Below, piece by piece: positions 28,438 to 35,679 of a DNA stretch of 64,000 nucleotides. A program made the translations under genes and the position numbers. The stretch's first letter is position 1. Each line of letters starts with the position of its first letter. The stretch comes from Chromobacterium phragmitis (GTDB taxonomy: Bacteria > Pseudomonadota > Gammaproteobacteria > Burkholderiales > Chromobacteriaceae): positions 1,860,001 to 1,924,000 of the forward strand of contig NZ_CP029495.1 of NCBI RefSeq assembly GCF_003325475.1, written 5' to 3'. Under the pieces are notes generated by a model, which searched no databases, was not told the DNA's origin, and saw only the letters and a program-made list of their open reading frames with translations.

Positions 28438-28512
28438 TCGCAGGGCGGGCGACGGCATGCTGGGCAGAACCTTTCTGTCGCAAGCTGCCAGCCGCCAATC
28501 GGACGAGGCTGT

Positions 28513-28686
28513 CTAGCCGGAGAAGCCCTTGTCGCACCGGACGTAGCCGGAGTCGCATTGCGTCGGGTCTTCTTCCATTTCGCCGCCGGACACGAACTCC
28601 AGATCCTGGCCGCTGATTTCCTGGATGGCCGCGTCGGAGTCTCCTTCCAGCTCGTCCAGCATGGCTTGCAAGGTCGGATTCTTCAT
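28513..28686 (-). CDS. putative RiPP precursor 1 (double-glycine leader, two-cysteine core)
   Basis: A 57-aa peptide. The leader has ISGQDLEFVSGG, fitting the LSxxELxxVxGG pattern of C39-processed leaders, with the GG at residues 34-35. Predicted core is residues 36-57: acidic start (EMEED), then CDSGYVRC with Cys44 and Cys51, and a KGFSG end. The ATG at 28686 has GGGAG 7 nt upstream; an overlapping ATG 4 bp earlier is in another frame. It sits directly upstream of the radical SAM/SPASM gene, which is probably its modifying enzyme. The export/cleavage partner would be the C39-ABC protein at 33423. I know of no described homologue. Confidence 0.75.
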   Translation of the reverse strand: MKNPTLQAMLDELEGDSDAAIQEISGQDLEFVSGGEMEEDPTQCDSGYVRCDKGFSG

Positions 28687-28776
28687 TCATTTCTCCCAAG
28701 TGGTGCGGGCCGCGAGTTTTGCGACATCAAGCCCGGATCGGTCGCATGGAAACGGGTGGCTTGCGCCGGCAGGCGC

Positions 28777-30078
28777 TCAGCCTGGCTCGATGTCGACGCC
28801 GTGGTAGCGGTGCAGCAGGCGCAGCAGGTAATGGACCTTTTTTTCCGCCAGCGGGTCGTCGACCATGGCGGCGATTTCCGCGATGGCGAACTTGCCGCCG
28901 CTGTTCAGCCGGTCGATGACGCCTTCCAGGCCGGGGAAGTTGCCCAGCGCGAGCTTGGTGCCGCGCACGTAGAGCTCGAAACGGCCGGCAGCCTGCGCAG
29001 GCATGCACCGCATCCGGTATGGCGCCGCCGCGGCGACGCGGCTGTCCGGCCGGATCTCGGGTTGGACCTCGCGGGGAATCGGGCTGTTGCGGTAGCCGCC
29101 GTTGCTGAACAGCGAATAGCGGAGGTCGCGGTAGGCGCCGCGCATCAGCGAGCGCAGATCGCCGTCTTCGGGCAGCGCCAGCAGCGACAGCGCGGCCTCC
29201 ACCGTGCCGACGTCGTCTATCGGCCGTCGGTCTGCCTTGAGCATGATCTCGGAAGGGCGCAGGCAGGTTTCCCGGACCCGGTGCAACAGCTCGCAGGCGA
29301 AATCGTGGTCGGAGCGGTTGTAGAACCAGCAGGCGATGCCGATGGACAGTTCGTTCTGCATGCCCAGATGGAAGCGGTTTTCCGGCATGAAGTAGAGCTG
29401 GCCTGCGTGGAAGGTGTGGGCGGCCGCGCTGGGCAGATGGGGCGCGACATTCATATTGTTGAAGCGCTTTTCGTCTGGGGCAGTGACGTAGTCGTCGTCG
29501 TCCCAGGTGTACATGGTCTTGGAGCCGGGGCCGAGATGGAAATGGATCACGCTCTTGCCCGGCGAATCCTTGTGTATGCCCAGCGGCGTCAGGTCGTAAT
29601 TGCCGATGAATATCGTGAACAGAATGCCTTCGGTCGGCATGCCTATCATTTTCAACGCCGGCTCCAGGATCAGCGCTATCGCTTGCGACAAGCCGGCGCT
29701 GAACTTCTCGCCGCGGTTCAGGATGATGCCGAATTTGCGTTCGCCGAATACGCGTCGGACCCAGCTCTCCACGTCTTCGTCCGCCAGCGGCGGCTGGGAG
29801 AAGTGTTCGTCCAGATCGTCTACTTGCCGGCCGTCCAGCCACAGGCGGTATCCATACTTGGTTTGGTGGATCCGCGCGACCTCGGCCAGAATGTCCAGCA
29901 CCTGGCGGCGCATCAGCCGGACCTGTACCGCGTCCAGCGCGTCGGAGAAGACGCAGGGCTGGCTCATGTGCTTGTTCAGGGTCAGAAAGCGGGTCCACCA
30001 GTCGGCGTCGAACCGGCGCCGCAGGCGGGCGGGGGCAAGGCTGTCTTCCAGCGCGTCGTTCTCGCGGGGATAGGGCAT
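28777..30078 (-). CDS. JmjC/cupin-like putative Fe(II)/2-oxoglutarate oxygenase A
   Basis: A 433-aa protein. The core motif LGIHKDSPGKSVIHFHLGPG provides H169-X-D171, a further HFH at 179-181, a possible 2-oxoglutarate lysine in GSKTMYTW (K187) and a distal metal histidine in RFHLGM (H237): the HxD...H triad of cupin/JmjC hydroxylases. The C-terminal 100 residues resemble a small winged-helix segment, as in ribosomal oxygenases. It is a paralogue of the gene 35 bp upstream, with shared blocks GIILNxGEKF, TPLGIH and ELSIGI. JmjC-type relatives hydroxylate His, Arg or Asn. Its gene lies between the two precursor genes. Enzyme class is inferred from motifs; 2-oxoglutarate use is not proven. Confidence 0.65.
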   Translation of the reverse strand: MPYPRENDALEDSLAPARLRRRFDADWWTRFLTLNKHMSQPCVFSDALDAVQVRLMRRQVLDILAEVARIHQTKYGYRLWLDGRQVDDLDEHFSQPPLADEDVESWVRRVFGERKFGIILNRGEKFSAGLSQAIALILEPALKMIGMPTEGILFTIFIGNYDLTPLGIHKDSPGKSVIHFHLGPGSKTMYTWDDDDYVTAPDEKRFNNMNVAPHLPSAAAHTFHAGQLYFMPENRFHLGMQNELSIGIACWFYNRSDHDFACELLHRVRETCLRPSEIMLKADRRPIDDVGTVEAALSLLALPEDGDLRSLMRGAYRDLRYSLFSNGGYRNSPIPREVQPEIRPDSRVAAAAPYRMRCMPAQAAGRFELYVRGTKLALGNFPGLEGVIDRLNSGGKFAIAEIAAMVDDPLAEKKVHYLLRLLHRYHGVDIEPG

Positions 30079-30113
30079 GTTTGGATTCCCAGGCTCGGGT
30101 TGAGTGGCAAGCG

Positions 30114-31391
30114 TCAGTCCGATGGCGGTTCCAGCCGGCGAATGCCGCGCCAGCGGAGCAGTTCGCCTAATAGATGCAGTCCGATTTTTTCCGGCCACGC
30201 CGGGTCCAGCAGTTCCAGCAGTTCGGCCACGGCACAGGGCTGGTTCTGGTTGAGGCGGTCCAGCATCGCGATCAGGCCGGAGTGGCGATTCATTTCCAGT
30301 TTGTTGCCGCGCACGTAGACAGCCATCCTGCCTGGCATCGTATCGCGCGTCAGGATGCGGTAAGGCGTTTCCATCAGGACTTGGTCGTCAGCCTCCAGGC
30401 TTGCCTTGTCGTCTCGTGGAAACGGCGGATTGCGGTAGCCGGCATTGCTGGCCAGGCAGTGGCGCCAGTCCAGGTAGGCGAGGCGCAGCAGCTGATCGTA
30501 ATCCCGGCCGCGGTATTCATCCGGCAGCCGCCTCTGGGCCAGGATGGCGTCCAGCGCGCGAGTGTCCTGCGGCGGCGACGGATCGTGGACGATGGCGCCG
30601 TCGGAGGCTGCCTGCAATTGCTTGAGCAGGAAGGCGTGCAGGTTGTCGGCCAGCATCTGGTTCGTGTGGGTGTATTGCCAGACGGTGATGCCAATGGAAA
30701 GCTCGCTCTGCGCGCCGATGTGAAATGTGCCTTCCGGCATGAAGAATAGGTCGCCGGATTCGAACCGGAAGGTTCTGGCATGCGGCTTGAGCGCGTTGAA
30801 GTCGCGCTCGGGAATGCCTTGCTCGTCAGTCAAGCGGCGGTATTGTTCCGGCTCCCATAGATACATGGTTTTGGCACCGGGGCCGACATGGAGGTGGATG
30901 ACGTTCTCGCCGCGCTTGTCCTGATGGATGCCGAGCGGGGTTTTGTCGTAGTCGCCGATGAAGATGCTGAATTGGACGCCTTCCCGCGGCAGGCCGACTC
31001 TTTCGAACAAAGGCGCCAGCATCTGCGCGACCTCGCAAGACAGTCCGTGATGGAATTTTTCGCCGGCATTGAGAATGATGCCGAAAGGGGTTTGGGGAAA
31101 CACCCGCCCACTCCAGCATTCCAGGCTTTCGCCGGCTTGAGGGGGGCTGTCGTAGATGCGGTTCATCTCATCGCTGTCGAGCAGGCGGCCCGCAGCGTAT
31201 ATACGTAAGCCATAGCGAGCGGTGCGCAGCCGCGCCAGCGTGGCCAGGATGTCCAGCACGGCTTGTCGGAACAGGGCGGCTCTGGCTTGGCCGAGCGCGC
31301 CTTTGAATACGACGGGGCAGCTCAGTTGCCTGGATTCCTTCAGGAAGACTTCCCACCATTCTGCGCTGAAGCTAGGGGCTGGTTCGCTCAT
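30114..31391 (-). CDS. JmjC/cupin-like putative Fe(II)/2-oxoglutarate oxygenase B
   Basis: A 425-aa paralogue of oxygenase A. The triad is H156-X-D158 in TPLGIHQDKRGENVIHLHVG, the possible co-substrate lysine is K174 in GAKTMYLWEP, and the distal histidine is H224 in TFHIGAQSELSIG. The C-terminal region (AVYVRGNKLEMNRHSGL...LLELLDPAWPEK) is also conserved between the two. The start at 31391 is preceded by only a weak GGAAA. It follows the His-rich precursor gene by 115 bp, so the precursor is its most likely substrate. The tandem duplication suggests two sequential or residue-specific hydroxylations, which is inference. Confidence 0.65.
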   Translation of the reverse strand: MSEPAPSFSAEWWEVFLKESRQLSCPVVFKGALGQARAALFRQAVLDILATLARLRTARYGLRIYAAGRLLDSDEMNRIYDSPPQAGESLECWSGRVFPQTPFGIILNAGEKFHHGLSCEVAQMLAPLFERVGLPREGVQFSIFIGDYDKTPLGIHQDKRGENVIHLHVGPGAKTMYLWEPEQYRRLTDEQGIPERDFNALKPHARTFRFESGDLFFMPEGTFHIGAQSELSIGITVWQYTHTNQMLADNLHAFLLKQLQAASDGAIVHDPSPPQDTRALDAILAQRRLPDEYRGRDYDQLLRLAYLDWRHCLASNAGYRNPPFPRDDKASLEADDQVLMETPYRILTRDTMPGRMAVYVRGNKLEMNRHSGLIAMLDRLNQNQPCAVAELLELLDPAWPEKIGLHLLGELLRWRGIRRLEPPSD

Positions 31392-31461
31392 CTGCTTTCC
31401 GAGTTCCTGCGTGCGGGAAAGGGACGCGCCCGGCCCCCTCGCGGCAGGCGGGCGCAGGCTT

Positions 31462-31480
31462 GGCTCCGCTGGGCGGAGCC
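31462..31480 (-). other. intercistronic hairpin between precursor 2 and oxygenase B
   Basis: A perfect 8-bp stem GGCTCCGC/GCGGAGCC with a 3-nt loop, 26 bp after the precursor stop. No U-tract follows. It could act as a leaky terminator or RNA processing stop that keeps precursor transcript abundant. Confidence 0.5.
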
Positions 31481-31506
31481 AGAGGCGCGGTTCGTCTGAG
31501 CGCCTG

Positions 31507-31665
31507 TCATTGCGCCTTGTGAACGTGATCATGGTCCTCGTGCTGGGCCGCGCCGCCAGTCACGGAGCTTTCCTCCAGCGGGGACAGCACGGTGATGCCG
31601 AGGAGATCGGCGATCTCCTGATCCTGGTCCTGTTCGGTTTGGTCGATTTGCTTTTCGGTTTGCAT
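31507..31665 (-). CDS. putative RiPP precursor 2 (double-glycine leader, histidine-rich core)
   Basis: A 52-aa peptide with a strong AAAGGAG ribosome-binding site. The Gln/Asp/Glu-rich leader ends in LSPLEESSVTGG (GG at 37-38), matching the LSxxE...VxGG leader of C39 substrates. The predicted core is AAQHEDHDHVHKAQ: four histidines (42, 45, 47, 49) and three acidic residues in 14 positions, so it may bind metal or be hydroxylated on His/Asp by the two oxygenases that follow. It is the first gene of the minus-strand operon. No described homologue is known to me. Confidence 0.75.
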   Translation of the reverse strand: MQTEKQIDQTEQDQDQEIADLLGITVLSPLEESSVTGGAAQHEDHDHVHKAQ

Positions 31666-31949
31666 CTTGATGACTCCTTTGCTGACGGTGAAACGAAGGG
31701 GGCTGCGGTCGCGCCATCGCTTCTTTGTCTCCGGCGGTCTCTATGGATTGGCTGGCCGTGGACGATTCAAACGATGACGTTGCACTATTGGCTGGCGGAG
31801 ATAGGCGAACAACTGGGACAATTACGGATCAGGGAAAGCGGCGAGGCTGGCCGATATTGTCGGCATGCTGCAACAGCTCGGAAAACCAGGCCCAGCTTGG
31901 CGGGGCCTTCGGGAATAGCGGAAATCCGTTCGAAATGGCGGCTATTAAT

Positions 31950-31965
31950 CTGTCCTAATGGACAG
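31950..31965. promoter_or_regulatory. candidate CviR-type quorum-sensing (lux) box
   Basis: CTGTCCTAATGGACAG is a perfect palindrome that fits CTGNCCNNNNGGNCAG, which I recall as the published binding consensus of Chromobacterium CviR. It lies in the 505-bp gap between the divergent arms of the RiPP locus: 285 bp from the precursor 2 start and 206 bp from the membrane-fusion gene. The rest of the gap contains no convincing gene. I could not fix a matching -10 for either direction. Confidence 0.65.
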
Positions 31966-32058
31966 TGTGTCATGCATGAAACGCGTGATGAGAATTTAAA
32001 GAAAACATGAGTTTGCCGATCATGGCGCGCAAGGCCGCGTCAGGATGCTGCCGACATG

Positions 32059-32070
32059 TTATTCGAATAA
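32059..32070. promoter_or_regulatory. 12-bp palindrome upstream of the exporter genes
   Basis: TTATTCGAATAA is a perfect palindrome about 100 bp before the membrane-fusion gene start, in an AT-rich patch (TTATTCGAATAATGCTATCG) that may contain the promoter of the exporter genes. Confidence 0.35.
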
Positions 32071-32170
32071 TGCTATCGTCCCGGTGCTCCGCCTGCCTCC
32101 TACTCTGCATGGCCGGGGACGCTGAACCAACGCATCCGCTCGCGCGGCATGCTTACTGAAAGCGATCTTC

Positions 32171-33421
32171 TTGTCACTCTTTCGCTCCGCCGCCCTCAGC
32201 CACGCCGCCGACCGGCGCTATGGCCGCATCGTGTTGCTGCGTCCCGCCAGCCTGGCCTGGCTGACCGGCGCGTTCGCGTTGATCGCCGTCGCCATCGCGC
32301 TGTTCTTCGTGTCGGCCAGTTATACCCGCAAGGCTCAGGTGTCAGGCGTGTTGCTGCCCAGCCAGGGCCTGATCCGGGTGCAGCCGGCGCAGGCCGGCGT
32401 GGTGGCCGAAGTCAAGGTGCGCGAGGGCCAGCAGGTGAGGGCCGGCGACGCGTTGTTCCTTCTCGGCAACGAGCGCGAGAGCGCCACCCGCGGCGACGCC
32501 GGCCGCGAGATCACCGCGCTGCTGCAGTCGCGCCGGGACAGCCTGGCCGGCGACCAGGCGATGCTGCGTCTGCAGTCCCGGCAGAAGCAGGAGACGCTGC
32601 GGCGCAAGGCGGACGACCTGGCGCGCGAGTTGCAGCGGATGGAGGAGCAGATCGGCCTGCAGCGGCGGCGGGTGGCGTTGGCCGAGGACACGCTGCAGCG
32701 CCACCGCAAGTTGCTGGCGTCCCAATTCATCTCCGCCGCCGCGCTGCAGGACAAGCAGGCCGAAGTGATAGACCAGCAGACCAAGCTGGCGGACCTGCAG
32801 CGCGCCCGCGCCGCTTTGCAGAGCGATCATGACGCGGCCTTGTCCGATCTGGGCGATCTGCAGCTGCAGGCCAAACGCGACGAGGCGGCGGCGCAGCGCG
32901 GCATGGCGGAGCTGGAGCAGGACCTGACCGAGAACGAAGCCAAGCGCAAATCGCTGGTGCGCGCGCCGCAGGCCGGCATGGTCAGCGGCATCGCCGTCCA
33001 GGCCGGCCAGAGCGTGGCGGCCGGCCAGACGCTGGCCAACCTGTCGCCGGCCGGCTCGCCCTTGGAGGCGGAGCTGTACGCGCCGTCGCGCGCCGCCGGC
33101 TTCGTCAAGCCGGGCATGGCGGTGCTGATCCGCTATCAGGCGTATCCCTACCAGAAGTTCGGCCAGTTCCAGGGCACGGTGCGCGAGGTGTCGCGCAGCG
33201 CGCTGCGGCCGGAGGAACTGTATCTGCCCGGCGGCCAGGGCGGCTCCGGCGAGCCGCTGTACCGGGTGCGGGTGAGGCTGGCGAGCCAGAGCGTCATCCT
33301 TTACGGCCAGCCGCAGGCTTTGAAGGCCGGCATGGCGCTGGACGCCAGCGTGCTGCTGGAGCGGCGCAAGCTGTACGAGTGGGTGCTGGAGCCGCTCTAC
33401 AGCATCAGCGGAAAGGTGTGA
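32171..33421 (+). CDS. HlyD-family membrane-fusion protein of a peptide exporter
   Basis: A 416-aa periplasmic adaptor. The family-typical N terminus (SLFRSAALSHAADRRYGRIV) supports the TTG start at 32171; no in-frame ATG lies close upstream. One membrane helix spans about residues 27-50. A biotinyl-lipoyl half-motif (VRVQPAQAGVVAEVKVREGQ type, near 70-90), a long coiled-coil hairpin (about 105-260) and a second half-motif (APQAGMVSGIAVQAGQSVA) follow. It links the inner-membrane ABC exporter to an outer-membrane TolC, which is not encoded here. It is separated by 1 bp from the ABC gene. Confidence 0.87.
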   Translation: MSLFRSAALSHAADRRYGRIVLLRPASLAWLTGAFALIAVAIALFFVSASYTRKAQVSGVLLPSQGLIRVQPAQAGVVAEVKVREGQQVRAGDALFLLGNERESATRGDAGREITALLQSRRDSLAGDQAMLRLQSRQKQETLRRKADDLARELQRMEEQIGLQRRRVALAEDTLQRHRKLLASQFISAAALQDKQAEVIDQQTKLADLQRARAALQSDHDAALSDLGDLQLQAKRDEAAAQRGMAELEQDLTENEAKRKSLVRAPQAGMVSGIAVQAGQSVAAGQTLANLSPAGSPLEAELYAPSRAAGFVKPGMAVLIRYQAYPYQKFGQFQGTVREVSRSALRPEELYLPGGQGGSGEPLYRVRVRLASQSVILYGQPQALKAGMALDASVLLERRKLYEWVLEPLYSISGKV

Positions 33422-33422
33422 G

Positions 33423-35594
33423 ATGAGCCATCAGCAGCCGATTTTGCAGTTCTGGGGCCGCCGCCGCTTGCCGCTGTTGCTGCAGACCGAGGCCGCCGAA
33501 TGCGGCTTGGCCAGCCTGGCGATGGTGGCCGGCTACTGGGGACACCGCATCGACCTGGCCAATATGCGCCGCCGTTTCTCGGTGTCGCTGAAGGGCTCCA
33601 CGCTGAAGAGCCTGATCTCGATGGCGCAGGGCCTGGGCCTGGCGTCGCGGCCGCTGAAGCTGGAACTGCGGCACCTGCCGCAGCTGAAGCTGCCCTGCGT
33701 GCTGCACTGGGACATGAACCATTTCGTGGTGCTGAAGCAGGCGTCGGCGCGGCACATCGTCATCCACGACCCGGCGGTGGGCGAGCGCAAGCTGAGCCTG
33801 GACGAAGCGTCCAAGCATTTCACCGGCGTGGCGCTGGAGCTGACGCCGGACGCGTCCTTCCGCAAGGCGGAGGAGAAGCTGCAGTTCAGCCTGTTGTCGC
33901 TGATGGGGCGGGTGGATGGCCTGGGCGGCGGCTTGACGCAATTGCTGCTGCTGGGCCTGGCGCTGCAGGTGTGCGCGCTGGCCGCACCGTTCTATCTGCA
34001 GTGGGTGGTGGACGAGGCGCTGGTGGCGGCCGATCGCGACCTGATCACCGTGCTGGGCATAGGCTTTCTGCTGCTGGTGCTGTTGCAGACCGCGATCGGC
34101 GCGGTGCGCTCCTGGGCGACCACGGCGCTGGCCACCAGCCTCAATTTCCAGTGGCTGGGCAACGCTTTCGCCCACCTGATGCGGCTGCCGCTGCCGTGGT
34201 TCGAGAAGCGCCATCTGGGCGACATCACCTCGCGCTTCGGCTCGATCCAGACCATACAGAAAAGCCTGACCACCCAATTCGTCGAAGGGGTGATCGACGG
34301 CCTGCTGGTGATCGCCACGCTGATCGTGATGCTGCTGTACAACGCGCCGCTGGCGGCGGTGAGCCTGGCCGCGGTGGCCTTGTACGCGCTGCTGCGCTGG
34401 AGCATCTTCCGCGCGTTGCGGGAAGCGACGGCGGAGCAGATCATTCACGCGTCGCGGCAGAGCACCCATTTCATCGAGTCGGCGCGCGGCGCGCAGAGCG
34501 TGCGGCTGTTCGGCCGCCAGGAGGAGCGGCGCATCGGCTGGATGAACGCGCTAGCCGAGCAGTTCAACGCCGACTTGCGCATCGCCCGGCTCAGCCTGTC
34601 GTTCCAGACCGCCAACGCGCTGCTGTTCAACGCCGAGCGGGTGGTGGTGGTGTGGCTGGCGGCGCTGGCGGTGATGGACGGCCGCTTCTCGGTGGGCATG
34701 CTGTTTGCCTTTCTCAGCTACAAGGACCAGTTCAGCCAGCGCATCGCCGCGCTGATCGACAAGCTGTTCGAGCTGCGCATGCTGCGGCTGCACGGCGAGC
34801 GCGTCGCCGACATCCTGTTGACCGAGCCGGAGCCGGAGCTGAACGACGTCGAGATCGACCCGGCCCACGTCCAGCCGGCGATCGAGCTGCGCAACGTGTC
34901 TTTCCGTTACTCCGACAGCGAGCCCTACGTGCTGCGCGAGCTGAGCCTGGCGATTCCCGCCGGCCAGTGCCTGGCTGTCACCGGCGCGTCCGGCTGCGGC
35001 AAGACCACGCTGCTGAAGCTGGTCCTGGGCCTGGTGGAGCCGACCGAGGGCGAGGTGCTGGTGGGCGGCGTGCCGCTCAAGCAGCTGGGCCTGGGCAATT
35101 ATCGCCAGTTGCTGGGCACGGTGATGCAGGACGACTTGCTGTTCTCCGGCTCCATCGCCGACAACATCTGTTTCTTCGATCCTCAGCCGGACCAGGAGCG
35201 CATCCGCCGCAGCGCCGGCCTCGCCGCCATCCACGACGAAATCATGGCGATGCCGATGAACTACAACACCCTGGTCGGCGACATCGGCTCCGGCCTGTCC
35301 GGCGGCCAGAAGCAGCGCGTGCTGCTGGCGCGCGCGCTGTACAAGCAGCCGCGGCTCCTGGTGCTGGACGAGGCCACCAGCCATCTGGACGTATGGAACG
35401 AGCAGCTGGTCAACGCCGCGGTGCGGGATATCGACATGACGCGCATCCTGGTCGCCCACCGACCGGAAACCATCGCCATGGCCGAGCGGGTGGTGGTGCT
35501 GGAGCAGGGACGCATCGCGCAGGATTCGCCGGCCGCGGAGAGGAAAACCGCCAGAGCCGGCGGTCCCGGCCGCGTCGACGATCATGTAGAATGA
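33423..35594 (+). CDS. peptidase-containing ABC exporter (C39 PCAT)
   Basis: A 723-aa protein. Residues 10-130 are a C39 peptidase with intact catalytic set: Q21 and C27 in LLQTEAAECGLASLAMVAGYWG-like order, H100 in DMNHFVVL and D116 in IHDPAVG. Six membrane helices follow (about 160-440), then an ATP-binding domain with Walker A GASGCGKTT, signature LSGGQKQR and Walker B LLVLDEATSHLD. Such proteins cut leaders after a GG pair and export the core; both nearby precursors carry that motif. Together with the HlyD protein it forms a type I-like peptide exporter. Confidence 0.92.
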   Translation: MSHQQPILQFWGRRRLPLLLQTEAAECGLASLAMVAGYWGHRIDLANMRRRFSVSLKGSTLKSLISMAQGLGLASRPLKLELRHLPQLKLPCVLHWDMNHFVVLKQASARHIVIHDPAVGERKLSLDEASKHFTGVALELTPDASFRKAEEKLQFSLLSLMGRVDGLGGGLTQLLLLGLALQVCALAAPFYLQWVVDEALVAADRDLITVLGIGFLLLVLLQTAIGAVRSWATTALATSLNFQWLGNAFAHLMRLPLPWFEKRHLGDITSRFGSIQTIQKSLTTQFVEGVIDGLLVIATLIVMLLYNAPLAAVSLAAVALYALLRWSIFRALREATAEQIIHASRQSTHFIESARGAQSVRLFGRQEERRIGWMNALAEQFNADLRIARLSLSFQTANALLFNAERVVVVWLAALAVMDGRFSVGMLFAFLSYKDQFSQRIAALIDKLFELRMLRLHGERVADILLTEPEPELNDVEIDPAHVQPAIELRNVSFRYSDSEPYVLRELSLAIPAGQCLAVTGASGCGKTTLLKLVLGLVEPTEGEVLVGGVPLKQLGLGNYRQLLGTVMQDDLLFSGSIADNICFFDPQPDQERIRRSAGLAAIHDEIMAMPMNYNTLVGDIGSGLSGGQKQRVLLARALYKQPRLLVLDEATSHLDVWNEQLVNAAVRDIDMTRILVAHRPETIAMAERVVVLEQGRIAQDSPAAERKTARAGGPGRVDDHVE

Positions 35595-35679
35595 TCGCGC
35601 CCGGCGGCACCCGCAGACGCACCGCCGCGCATCCCCATATTCCGCGGCGCGGCCCGCGCCGCCAGACAAGGAAAACCTC

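Noticed and set aside
31785..31973. Minus-strand 62-codon ORF over the lux box
   Set aside because: It overlaps the palindrome, lacks a leader motif and shows no protein-like pattern.
32007..32159. Short plus-strand ORF (MSLPIMARKAASGC...) with several cysteines upstream of the exporter, considered as a third precursor
   Set aside because: No ribosome-binding site, no double-glycine leader and composition typical of chance reading through GC-rich DNA.
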